From DATEEG01 sp035525055 (GTDB taxonomy: Bacteria; Actinomycetota; Acidimicrobiia; Spongiisociales; ZC4RG35): DNA of 10,697 nt. Numbering within the stretch: position 1 is the stretch's first letter; every line of letters starts with the position of its first letter. The position numbers and the translations under genes are program-made. The notes under the pieces were generated by a model. It made no database searches and was not told the origin of the DNA. It saw only the letters and a list, made by a program, of their open reading frames with translations. Location: contig DATLEZ010000164.1 in NCBI GenBank assembly GCA_035525055.1, positions 1 through 10,697 on the forward strand. The letters are read 5' to 3'. Of the stretch, positions 1 to 6,445 are shown in pieces.

Positions 1-2
1 AT

Positions 3-50
3 GAGCCCGCCGGAGGTCGTGATGGCGGCAGCCCGTTCTGTGCCGATCAT
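3..50 (-). CDS. Possible start of a further minus-strand gene, cut by the window edge
   Basis: Only 16 codons are visible, reading MIGTERAAAITTSGGL, from an ATG at 50 and open to the window edge. The ATG lies 20 bases after the GH3 stop at 71 and is preceded by a purine-rich AGGGGG about 4 bases upstream, which would serve as a ribosome-binding site. This fits a downstream gene of the same operon, but the stretch is too short to identify a family and could be chance. Confidence 0.3.
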   Translation of the reverse strand, partial: MIGTERAAAITTSGGL

Positions 51-70
51 GCGGCCCCCTGCGAGCTTTG

Positions 71-1618
71 TCACTGTGGCCTCGTCGCGTCTCTCATCAA
101 GCCATGACCGATCGGGTACAGGCCGGGAATAGCAACCGGCAGGCGACCACTGATGGGTGCCAGCCCGAGAAGGGCGTCGACCAGAGCGGTCATCGTTGGT
201 GGGTGAATGCCGTAGGCCGCCAGGTGAGTCGAGGCTTCGGGATACCCGGCTAGGTCGTAGGGGGTCCGTAGGGAGACGGTGACGACTGTCCGATCCTCGC
301 CCGGATTGCCTTCCACCAGAATCCGAACCAGACGCTTTTGAGCGTCGTTGACATCGATCGTCCCGACAATCACGACATCGTGGCTCTTGGCCGCAGCGAC
401 GACGGCCGCGATCTCGGCGTCGGTCGGGGAGTAGCTCAGAGTTATCTCGCTGGATGCCGGGTGAAGGTGGCGCAGAGCGGTGGCGAGGCCCGGCGCGACC
501 ATTGACGAAGTGTCGGCAGGAGTGAGGTCCGTGGGCTGGGGCATCACGGCCAACACTCTGTCGTCTGACGACAGCTTGAGCGGCAGCCGATGCTGGTCAT
601 CCCGCACCAGCGTGATCGATCGGGCCGCTAACTCGGCCGCCAGGGCGGCATGTTCGGAGCTTCCGATAACAGAAGGGTCCGGCTGCGTGAAACCGGCCAA
701 CCAGGCCATCACCGAATCCAGTCTTGACGATGTCCGAGTGGCGATGGGCAGCGTGCCGGCCTGGGCAGGCCCGTAGAGAAGCAGATCGCATCCGGCCGAA
801 AGCGGTTCTTCGAGGGACACTCCCGCGAAGGCACCCATGTCGAGGGCATCGGTGACGATAACCCCGTCAAAGCCGAGTTGATCACGCACCAACCCTTGCA
901 GGACGGCCGACGAAGCCGACGAAGGGAGGTGGCGGTTGCCGGTGATGGCGGGTAGTCCGTAGTGGCCGATCATGAGGAAGTGTGCTCCGGCTGCAATCCC
1001 GGCCCGGAAGGGCGCGAACTCGACCCGATTCAGGCGCTCGAGGTCGAGGTCCAGAACCGGAAGCTCGAGATGGGGATCGACCTGCGCTTCCCCCTTACCC
1101 GGAAAGTGCTTGAGGGTGGCGGCCACCCCCGAGGATTGAAGGCCCTTCACCATGGCGGCGGTCAACCGGCTGACCGCGGCCGGGTCTTCTCCGAAGGATC
1201 TGATCCCCAGTGAGGGGTTATAGGGGCGGCTGGCGATGTCGGCTACCGGGGCGTAGTTGAGGTTGATGCCCAGGGCCGCCAGTTCGACACCCGTGGCCGC
1301 TCCGACTCGCAAAGCGAGGTCTTCGTCCCCTACCGCACCGATCGCCATGTTGCCCGCGAAGTGGGTGGTGTCGGGACCGGCGGCAGTCAGCTGACCGCCC
1401 TCCTGATCAACGGCGATGAGCACCAGGCGACCGGCGGTGCGCTGGAGGTCGGCCGTCATCAACCGCGTCTGTTCGGCGTTTTCGATGTTGATCGAGCCGT
1501 ACAGCGTGACCCCGGCGACTCGAGGGTCTGCAATCTGGGCGGCGACCTGACCTTCGACCCTGGTCCCCTCGAACGCGATCAACGCGCACGCGGCGCCTGG
1601 AACTCGCACCACGTCCAC
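71..1618 (-). CDS. Glycoside hydrolase family 3, NagZ-like beta-N-acetylhexosaminidase
   Basis: Predicted exo-acting glycosidase, probably removing beta-linked N-acetylhexosamine from cell-wall or chitin-type oligosaccharides. With the GTG start at 1618 it has 515 residues. The N-terminal barrel shows VDQEGG (about 70-75), GINLNYAPVADI, RSFGEDP, KHFPGKG (170-176) followed by the D-P-H dyad (181-183), and VTDALDMGA with the likely nucleophile Asp257. The KHFPG...D-x-H arrangement is the NagZ-type signature, in which the Asp-His pair acts as acid/base; here Lys and Pro replace the usual His and Ser. A C-terminal alpha/beta domain follows, so it is the two-domain form. No signal peptide is seen, so it is likely cytoplasmic. 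The open frame reaches a TTG at 1666, but 1618 is preferred because GAGGTG lies 6 bases upstream; GTG at 1627, overlapping the relic's stop, is the alternative. Substrate is inferred, not shown. Confidence 0.9.
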   Translation of the reverse strand: MDVVRVPGAACALIAFEGTRVEGQVAAQIADPRVAGVTLYGSINIENAEQTRLMTADLQRTAGRLVLIAVDQEGGQLTAAGPDTTHFAGNMAIGAVGDEDLALRVGAATGVELAALGINLNYAPVADIASRPYNPSLGIRSFGEDPAAVSRLTAAMVKGLQSSGVAATLKHFPGKGEAQVDPHLELPVLDLDLERLNRVEFAPFRAGIAAGAHFLMIGHYGLPAITGNRHLPSSASSAVLQGLVRDQLGFDGVIVTDALDMGAFAGVSLEEPLSAGCDLLLYGPAQAGTLPIATRTSSRLDSVMAWLAGFTQPDPSVIGSSEHAALAAELAARSITLVRDDQHRLPLKLSSDDRVLAVMPQPTDLTPADTSSMVAPGLATALRHLHPASSEITLSYSPTDAEIAAVVAAAKSHDVVIVGTIDVNDAQKRLVRILVEGNPGEDRTVVTVSLRTPYDLAGYPEASTHLAAYGIHPPTMTALVDALLGLAPISGRLPVAIPGLYPIGHGLMRDATRPQ

Positions 1619-1623
1619 GCCGA

Positions 1624-1746
1624 TCACCTCTTGACCGAGCCTGCCAGAAGTCCTCGCACGAACCAACGCTGCGAGGCGAGGAACAGGATCAGAGGCACGG
1701 CGACCGAGACGACTGCTCTAAAGGTGAGTACGATCCGACCCGGTTC
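1624..1746 (-). pseudogene. Relic of the C-terminus of a MalG/AglG-type sugar ABC permease
   Basis: Forty codons ending in TGA read in a frame different from GH3. The last 31 or so match the end of a carbohydrate ABC permease: VPLILFLASQRWFVRGLLAG, then SVKR and stop. The intact permease at 4265-5170 ends LPLVVFFSLQRFFVRGLTAG then SVKG. By hand, 16 of the last 28 residues and 54 of 84 bases agree, so this is a diverged paralogue and not a recent copy. The frame is closed upstream by the TAG at 1747-1749 that ends the PGPGW gene, and no start codon or ribosome-binding site is evident, so it is unlikely to be translated by itself. Recognisable homology begins near 1715-1720, which is probably the rearrangement breakpoint. 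The relic's final codons contain the ribosome-binding site and possible start of the GH3 gene. Confidence 0.8.
1625..1631 (-). promoter_or_regulatory. Ribosome-binding site of the GH3 gene inside the permease relic
   Basis: AGAGGTG, overlapping the TGA stop of the relic, sits 6 bases before GTG at 1618. It decides the GH3 start, since neither the TTG at 1666 nor the GTG at 1627 has an equally well-placed purine tract. It suggests that GH3 was once translationally coupled to the lost permease. Confidence 0.6.
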
Positions 1747-2013
1747 CTAGGCCACCTTGGAGCGCTTTTTCGGACTCGGGACCTTGCTTCTCAGGTCGGA
1801 GGCCTTGGCTTTGGCGGTGTAGAGGAGACGGCGCGCCCAAACGAACTCCGTGCCGAGGATTGCCAGGCCGGGGATGATCATCAGCCAGCCGGGGACGATG
1901 GGCAGAAGCAGGCCGATCAGCCCTCCCAAGAGCAGGATGGTGCCAACCATCACAAGGATGATTCTGACGATCAGCGGGCGCCTGATACGACTGTCGTTCA
2001 ACCCAGCGGCCAT
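1747..2013 (-). CDS. Small PGPGW-family membrane protein
   Basis: An 88-residue protein with two hydrophobic segments at about 15-39 and 42-58 and a basic C-terminal tail (KKRSK). The stretch LPIVPGWLMIIPGLAILGTE followed by FVWAR matches the PGPGW family of small actinobacterial membrane proteins, whose function is unknown. The ATG at 2013 has GGAG 4 bases upstream and lies 27 bases after the metG stop, so it is probably co-transcribed with metG. Its stop TAG is in the same frame as the permease relic that follows. Confidence 0.8.
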   Translation of the reverse strand: MAAGLNDSRIRRPLIVRIILVMVGTILLLGGLIGLLLPIVPGWLMIIPGLAILGTEFVWARRLLYTAKAKASDLRSKVPSPKKRSKVA

Positions 2014-2040
2014 GCCTCTCCAAACCTACGCATGCAAACT

Positions 2041-3693
2041 TTACGCGTCCTCACTGATTATGTCGTCTTCCAACTTCTTGAATAGAGGGGAAATCTCACC
2101 GAGCGTGGCGCCGGCCGCCAGATCCGGGCGCCCCCAGCCGTTCACTTCAGGCCCGAGGCCAATCATTCTCCCGAGGGTCCCCGTAGTGAACGGGAGGTAT
2201 GGCGCGAATGCAATCCGCAGGCCGGAGATTGCCTGAATTGCTGTCCAGAGGATGGTGCCGGCGCGCTCACGGTCGGTCTTGACGAGTTTCCATGGCTCGG
2301 TGGCGTTGAGATAGACGTTGACAGTCGTGGCCGAATCCATGGCCGCCCGGAGCCCGGCCTTCAACTCGACCCGGTCGATGAGCGCAGCAATCTCGGTGAG
2401 GGCGTTGTCGACGCCGTCGACGATCTGCTGATCTTCAGGGGTGAGTGCACCTGGTGAGGGGACCTTGCCGTCGAAGTTGCGCGAGGTGATCGTCAGAACA
2501 CGGTTGACGAGGTTGCCCCACGTCGCCACCAATTCCTCATTGATCCGCCGAACGATCTCGTCGTCGGGGAGATCGGTGTCATTTTGCTCGGGCAACACCG
2601 AGGCAAGCGCGTAGCGAAGGGCATCGGGCTCCAGCCGATCGGCATACCACCCGATCGGTACGCCGATGCCACGGCTGGAGGACGCCTTGTCGCCCTTGAA
2701 GGTGACGTACTGGTTGGCAGGAATGTTGGTGGGAAGGTTCAAGCCCCGATAACCCATGAGCTGGCAAGGCCATATGACGGCGTGAAAGACAATGTTGTCC
2801 TTGCCGATGAAGTAGTAGCTCTCGGCCGCGGGGTTCTCCCACCAATCGCGCCAGGCCGCGGGAGTGCCACTTAGCTGCGCCCACTCTTTGGCGGCCGAGA
2901 GATAGCCAATCACGGCGTCGAACCACACGTAAATACGCTTGCCTTCACCAATGTTGTCGGACTCCGGAGGGATCGGGACGCCCCAGGTGAGGTCGCGAGT
3001 GATGGCTCGATCCTGCAGTCCCTCCTCGGTGAACCCGATCGCCATGTTGAGGACGTGCTTGCGCCATCCCTGCCGGCTGCGAAGCCACTTGAGGAGCTCG
3101 TCTTCGAACTTGGTGAGAAGCAGGTAGTAGTGGAGTGTGGTTCGGGGGATCGGCGTCGCTCCGGTCATGCGACTGGTGGGGTTGATGAGATCCATGGGAT
3201 CTAGCTGACGCCCGCAGTTGTCGCACTGGTCGCCGCGCGCGGCGGTGTAACCGCAATGCGGACAGGTGCCCTCTACATAGCGATCGGGTAGGAACCGATT
3301 TGCCTTCGGATCGAAGAGCTGGACGCTTTCCTTGCTTTTGATGTATCCGTTGTCCCGAAGACGACGGAACATGTCCTGTGTGACCTCGTAGTGATTCGGC
3401 GTTCCGGTCGACGTGTAGAGATCGAAGGCGATGCCGAGCTTGTCCCAGTTGGACAAAAACTCCGCGTGGTACTTGTCGGCGATCTCCTGGGGCGACACCC
3501 CCTCCTGGTCGGCCCGGACCATGATCGGAGTCCCGTGGACATCCGAGCCCGAAACCATCAGCACCTTGTTGCCGGCCAGGCGGTGATAGCGAGCAAAGAT
3601 GTCCGCCGGCAGGTACGCCCCTGCCAGGTGACCCAGATGACGAGGCCCCGAGGCGTAGGGCCAAGCGACGGCGACGAGGATGTGGCGGCTCAA
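2041..3693 (-). CDS. metG: Methionyl-tRNA synthetase
   Basis: Class I aminoacyl-tRNA synthetase that charges methionine onto its tRNAs, in the cytoplasm. Residue numbers are from the TTG at 3693 (550 residues). They show the HIGH-type motif as HLGH (19-22) in the context SRHILVAVAWPY, GSDVHGTP (49-56), one zinc knuckle C-x2-C-x9-C-x2-C (Cys144, 147, 157, 160), WGVPIP, YVWFDAVIGYLSA, FIGKDNIVFH (295-304) and a KMSKS-type loop reading KASSSRG (336-342). The anticodon-binding helical domain follows; there is no C-terminal EMAP-like tRNA-binding domain. The frame is open to 3783, but that would overlap the upstream gene by 77 bases, and family members begin at SRHILVA, so TTG at 3693, 13 bases after the upstream stop, is chosen. 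The missing second lysine of KMSKS is noteworthy. Confidence 0.95.
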   Translation of the reverse strand: MSRHILVAVAWPYASGPRHLGHLAGAYLPADIFARYHRLAGNKVLMVSGSDVHGTPIMVRADQEGVSPQEIADKYHAEFLSNWDKLGIAFDLYTSTGTPNHYEVTQDMFRRLRDNGYIKSKESVQLFDPKANRFLPDRYVEGTCPHCGYTAARGDQCDNCGRQLDPMDLINPTSRMTGATPIPRTTLHYYLLLTKFEDELLKWLRSRQGWRKHVLNMAIGFTEEGLQDRAITRDLTWGVPIPPESDNIGEGKRIYVWFDAVIGYLSAAKEWAQLSGTPAAWRDWWENPAAESYYFIGKDNIVFHAVIWPCQLMGYRGLNLPTNIPANQYVTFKGDKASSSRGIGVPIGWYADRLEPDALRYALASVLPEQNDTDLPDDEIVRRINEELVATWGNLVNRVLTITSRNFDGKVPSPGALTPEDQQIVDGVDNALTEIAALIDRVELKAGLRAAMDSATTVNVYLNATEPWKLVKTDRERAGTILWTAIQAISGLRIAFAPYLPFTTGTLGRMIGLGPEVNGWGRPDLAAGATLGEISPLFKKLEDDIISEDA

Positions 3694-3706
3694 GATCGGC
3701 CCGAGG

Positions 3707-4198
3707 CTAACGGGATGGGCTGAGGCCCCCGGCCTCGTTGTCACGAGCCAGACGCCAGGCGCCGTATTCGTCAGCGAAGCCAACCATCAATGTCGGGACT
3801 ATGGCGCCAGTCAGCACACCGGCAGGCGGGGCCACGAAAAGGAGAAGCGTCGTGTACACGACCGCAAACGCCACTCCGATCAGCCTGCGTTTCAGTTGGT
3901 CGGGGATGTCGGGCATCCTAAGGGTGAGCGCCGTCCCCACGCCGAAACCGGCACTGGCACCGAGCACCGGTGAGATCAAGCCAATGGCCAAGCCGAAGAC
4001 AAGTAGCAACCCCATCGCCATCAGTATCTGTCGGGGACCGCGAGTGTTCCTGGAGACGAAGCCAATTACGACGAAAACGAACGGTGCGATCACCAAAGCG
4101 ATCCCGACCAAACGGGGGTCGACGGTGACCTCGTCCACCCCGTCGATGAAGGCAGCGGCGTAGGGGAAGTAGCTGAACATCCCCACGACTGTGCCCAA
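3707..4198 (-). CDS. Unrecognised integral membrane protein
   Basis: A 163-residue hydrophobic protein from TTG at 4198. Segments rich in Val, Leu, Ala and Gly lie at about 29-48, 59-82 and 105-142 and probably make four or five membrane passes; the C-terminus is polar. I do not recognise a family. The start is uncertain. No ribosome-binding site precedes the TTG, and the frame is open upstream to the aglG stop at 4265-4267. The extra residues (SSDSWEAIRARNWLALA) look protein-like and complete the first membrane segment. A CTG at 4255, 7 bases after AGGG, would give 182 residues. The gene ends 13 bases before metG and may be co-transcribed with it. A 5' truncation of a formerly longer gene is also possible. 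Confidence 0.65.
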   Translation of the reverse strand: MGTVVGMFSYFPYAAAFIDGVDEVTVDPRLVGIALVIAPFVFVVIGFVSRNTRGPRQILMAMGLLLVFGLAIGLISPVLGASAGFGVGTALTLRMPDIPDQLKRRLIGVAFAVVYTTLLLFVAPPAGVLTGAIVPTLMVGFADEYGAWRLARDNEAGGLSPSR

Positions 4199-4264
4199 GG
4201 CGAGGGCGAGCCAATTGCGAGCCCGGATGGCCTCCCAGCTATCGGAGCTCGTCAGGGTCGATCC

Positions 4265-5170
4265 CTATCCCTTCACGGATCCGGCCGTGAGGCCTCGCAC
4301 AAAGAACCGCTGGAGGGAGAAGAAAACGACGAGAGGCAGCACCATCGTTACAAAGGCCGCCGCGGGAAGAAGGTTGAGGGCGCCCTCGCCACGTCCTGCC
4401 AGGTTCGCCAGTTCAACGGTCAGCACCCGGTTGGCTGGGTCGACGCCGAGGAATACCAGCGCCACCAGGAAGTCGTTCCAGACCCAGAGGAACTGGAAGA
4501 TGGCGAAGGAGGCGATCACGGGGACCGAGAGCGGAACCACCAGTCTCGTGAAGATCAAGTAGTGGTCGGCCCCGTCAATCTTGGCCGATTCGACCAACGA
4601 CGCTGGCAAAGACCCCATGTAGTTGCGCAGGAGATACACCGCCAGTGGCAGCCCGAACCCGGCGTGGGCCAACCACACCGCAGGGTAGGTGCCGTTTAGG
4701 CCGAAACCCGTGTAGATGCGCAGAATCGGGATCAAGGCCATCTGGAGGGGCACCACGAGTAGTCCGACCACCGTCACGAAGATCAGGTTGCGCCCTGGGA
4801 ATTCCATCCAGGCGAAGGCATAGGCGGCGAAAGCGGCCACGGTCAAGGGAATGACCACTGACGGGATGGTGATCGCGAGGGTGTTGGCAAAAGCGTTTCC
4901 AAAGCCACCATCGAGAACTTCGGAATAATTCTGGACGGTCCAAGCCGCAGAGTCGAAGAGGTCGCCGAAAACCGTCCACCATCCCGATCCTCGGATCGAC
5001 CTGGGTTCTCGAAACGAGTTGATCAGCAACCCGACCGAGGGGATCGTCCACAAGAGCGCCAAAAGAGTCACCGCGAGGTAGATCGGGAACTTCGATGGGG
5101 AGCGACGCTTACTGGATACCTCCGGCTTCTCGGGATTCGAAGGCGCGTGAGTTTCGGTGACAGCTGTCAT
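4265..5170 (-). CDS. aglG: Sugar ABC transporter permease, AglG-like (alpha-glucoside type)
   Basis: A 301-residue inner-membrane permease, one half of the channel of a CUT1-type sugar importer. Membrane segments lie near 29-50, 96-122, 127-151, 162-181, 214-241 and 268-287. The EAA loop that docks the ATPase is at 194-213 (ESAKIDGADHYLIFTRLVVP). The stretches GSGWWTVF, PLQMALIPILRIY, WLAHAGFGLPLAVYLLRNYM, FAIFQFLWVWNDFLVALVFL and FVRGLTAGSVKG are those of the AglG branch, known for uptake of trehalose, sucrose and maltose. The ATG at 5170 overlaps the aglF stop as ATGA and has AGGAGG (5178-5183) 7 bases upstream. The frame is open further upstream to 5449, but that part is out of frame with aglF and not protein-like. 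The substrate is inferred from family. Confidence 0.92.
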   Translation of the reverse strand: MTAVTETHAPSNPEKPEVSSKRRSPSKFPIYLAVTLLALLWTIPSVGLLINSFREPRSIRGSGWWTVFGDLFDSAAWTVQNYSEVLDGGFGNAFANTLAITIPSVVIPLTVAAFAAYAFAWMEFPGRNLIFVTVVGLLVVPLQMALIPILRIYTGFGLNGTYPAVWLAHAGFGLPLAVYLLRNYMGSLPASLVESAKIDGADHYLIFTRLVVPLSVPVIASFAIFQFLWVWNDFLVALVFLGVDPANRVLTVELANLAGRGEGALNLLPAAAFVTMVLPLVVFFSLQRFFVRGLTAGSVKG

Positions 5171-6321
5171 CTGGTCGCCTCCTGCTCTCGGAATCTTCGC
5201 ACATTGATGACGAGGATGGGTACCACGGCCACGAAGAGGACCACAGCCAACGCCGCCCCTATGCCGTCGTTGTTGAAAGTGAAGAACTCGGTCACCATTC
5301 GTTCGGCAACAACCGAGGTTCCGAACCCACCCCCCGTCATTACGTACACGATGTCGAAGACTTTCCAGGTGGTGATGAGAGTGGTGGTCCACACCACGAC
5401 GATGGTGGAGGCGATCGAGGGGACCACGATCCTCCAGAAGACCTGCCATTCGGTGGCCCCGTCGATTCGCGATGCCTCTAAGTAGTCCTCAGGCACGCCC
5501 TTGATCGCCGACGACAGGATGACCATGCCGAAACCTGTCTGCAGCCAGACCAGAATGATCATCAAGAAGAGGTTGTTCCACAGCGGCACCTGCATCCAGT
5601 TAACGGGGTCGGCGCCGAACGCCACCCCTATGGCATTGAGGATCCCGATCTGATCGCCGAATCCCTCGGGCCGGAAGTTGTAGACGAAGGTCCACACCAC
5701 CGAGGCGCCGACGAAGGAGACGGCCAAGGGTAGGAAGATCAGCGACTTGGCCGCGGCCTCCGACTTGGTCGGGAGCTTGTCGGCCAGGGTGGCGAACCCA
5801 AGCCCAATGGCGACGGCGACTGCGGGCACAAACAGGACCCAGACGACGCTGTTTCGCATCGAGATCAAGTACGTGCTTTGGGTGAATATCCGCTCGAAGT
5901 TGTCGAAACCCACAAATTCTGTGCCGGTGGAGTTCTGGAAGCTGAGGATGAACGTGTTCACTGCCGGGTAAACCAGATAGAAGGCGAGAAGCACGATTGC
6001 GGGCCCGGCGAAGGCGAATGGCCTGACTGCCGATCCGGCCCTTGCCGGCATGGCGGTGATCGCCCTGTCCATGCCCCAATAGAGGATCCAAACGCCCCCT
6101 ACCCCGACCAGGACGGCAATCACGACCTGGATGATCTTGTTGGTGTCTTCTTGCCTGAGGAAATCGAAGGCGAAGAAGAACAAGACCAATACACCGGGTA
6201 CGACGAGGGCACTGGCGATTCGCAATAACCACAGTTGGGGAGCGTTGCTGGACCCTCCCGGCTCGGACGGGAGGGGTCGCTGTTGTCCCCCGTCGAGTTC
6301 AATCACTGGAGGTGTTGACAT
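5167..6321 (-). CDS. aglF: Sugar ABC transporter permease, AglF-like (alpha-glucoside type)
   Basis: A 384-residue permease, partner of AglG in the membrane channel. A polar N-terminus and two extra hydrophobic segments (about 31-53 and 62-83) precede the permease core, which begins near 102. The EAA loop is EASRIDGATEWQVFWRIVVP (282-301). SLIFLPLAVSFVGASVVWTF, NNLFLMIILVWLQTGFGMVI, IKGVPEDYLEASRIDGA, WKVFDIVYVMTGGGFGT and the C-terminal NVRRFREQE are AglF-branch features. The ATG at 6321 has AAGGAG 5 bases upstream; the adjacent GTG at 6324 is too close to that site. The stop overlaps the aglG ATG, so the two permeases are translationally coupled and should be made in equal amounts. Confidence 0.92.
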   Translation of the reverse strand: MSTPPVIELDGGQQRPLPSEPGGSSNAPQLWLLRIASALVVPGVLVLFFFAFDFLRQEDTNKIIQVVIAVLVGVGGVWILYWGMDRAITAMPARAGSAVRPFAFAGPAIVLLAFYLVYPAVNTFILSFQNSTGTEFVGFDNFERIFTQSTYLISMRNSVVWVLFVPAVAVAIGLGFATLADKLPTKSEAAAKSLIFLPLAVSFVGASVVWTFVYNFRPEGFGDQIGILNAIGVAFGADPVNWMQVPLWNNLFLMIILVWLQTGFGMVILSSAIKGVPEDYLEASRIDGATEWQVFWRIVVPSIASTIVVVWTTTLITTWKVFDIVYVMTGGGFGTSVVAERMVTEFFTFNNDGIGAALAVVLFVAVVPILVINVRRFREQEATR

Positions 6322-6397
6322 CACAGCTCCTTCTTGTTTCCTCTGCCGCTCTCGACCCTACCGCACCGTCGGGTGTGGTGACGGCGGATCATGTGAA

Positions 6398-6426
6398 AGA
6401 GGGGTGGTCAAATTGACCACCCCTCT
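6398..6426 (-). promoter_or_regulatory. Strong hairpin between aglE and aglF
   Basis: A perfect inverted repeat with 14-base arms (plus strand AGAGGGGTGGTCAA and TTGACCACCCCTCT) around one base. In the minus-strand mRNA it would form a stable stem of at least 12 pairs, starting 19 bases after the aglE stop. Only three T residues follow it, so it is not a classical strong terminator. By analogy with the malE-malF intergenic repeat of E. coli, it probably protects the upstream binding-protein message or partly attenuates transcription into the permeases, giving more binding protein than channel. Confidence 0.75.
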
Positions 6427-6445
6427 CTGATAATGAGCCTGCCGG

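Noticed and set aside
1624..1746. Permease relic as a recent direct duplication of the aglG end flanking an inserted metG cassette
   Set aside because: Only about 64% of bases match the aglG end by hand count, with changes at all codon positions, so a recent target-site or recombination duplication does not fit.
2945..3664. Second minus-strand frame of 239 codons inside metG
   Set aside because: It is Arg/Ser/Gly-rich, unlike any protein family, and lies wholly within metG in another frame.
3694..3783. 30-residue N-terminal extension of metG
   Set aside because: It would overlap the upstream gene by 77 bases, and MetRS proteins normally begin at the SRHILVA segment.
5171..5449. N-terminal extension of aglG to 5449
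   Set aside because: The extension is His/Arg-rich out-of-frame translation of aglF; the ATG at 5170 has a perfect AGGAGG and the ATGA overlap.
6398..6426. Hairpin as a full rho-independent terminator
   Set aside because: It is followed by TTTCACATG, not a T-run, and aglF must be expressed downstream, so an mRNA-stability or attenuation role is more likely.
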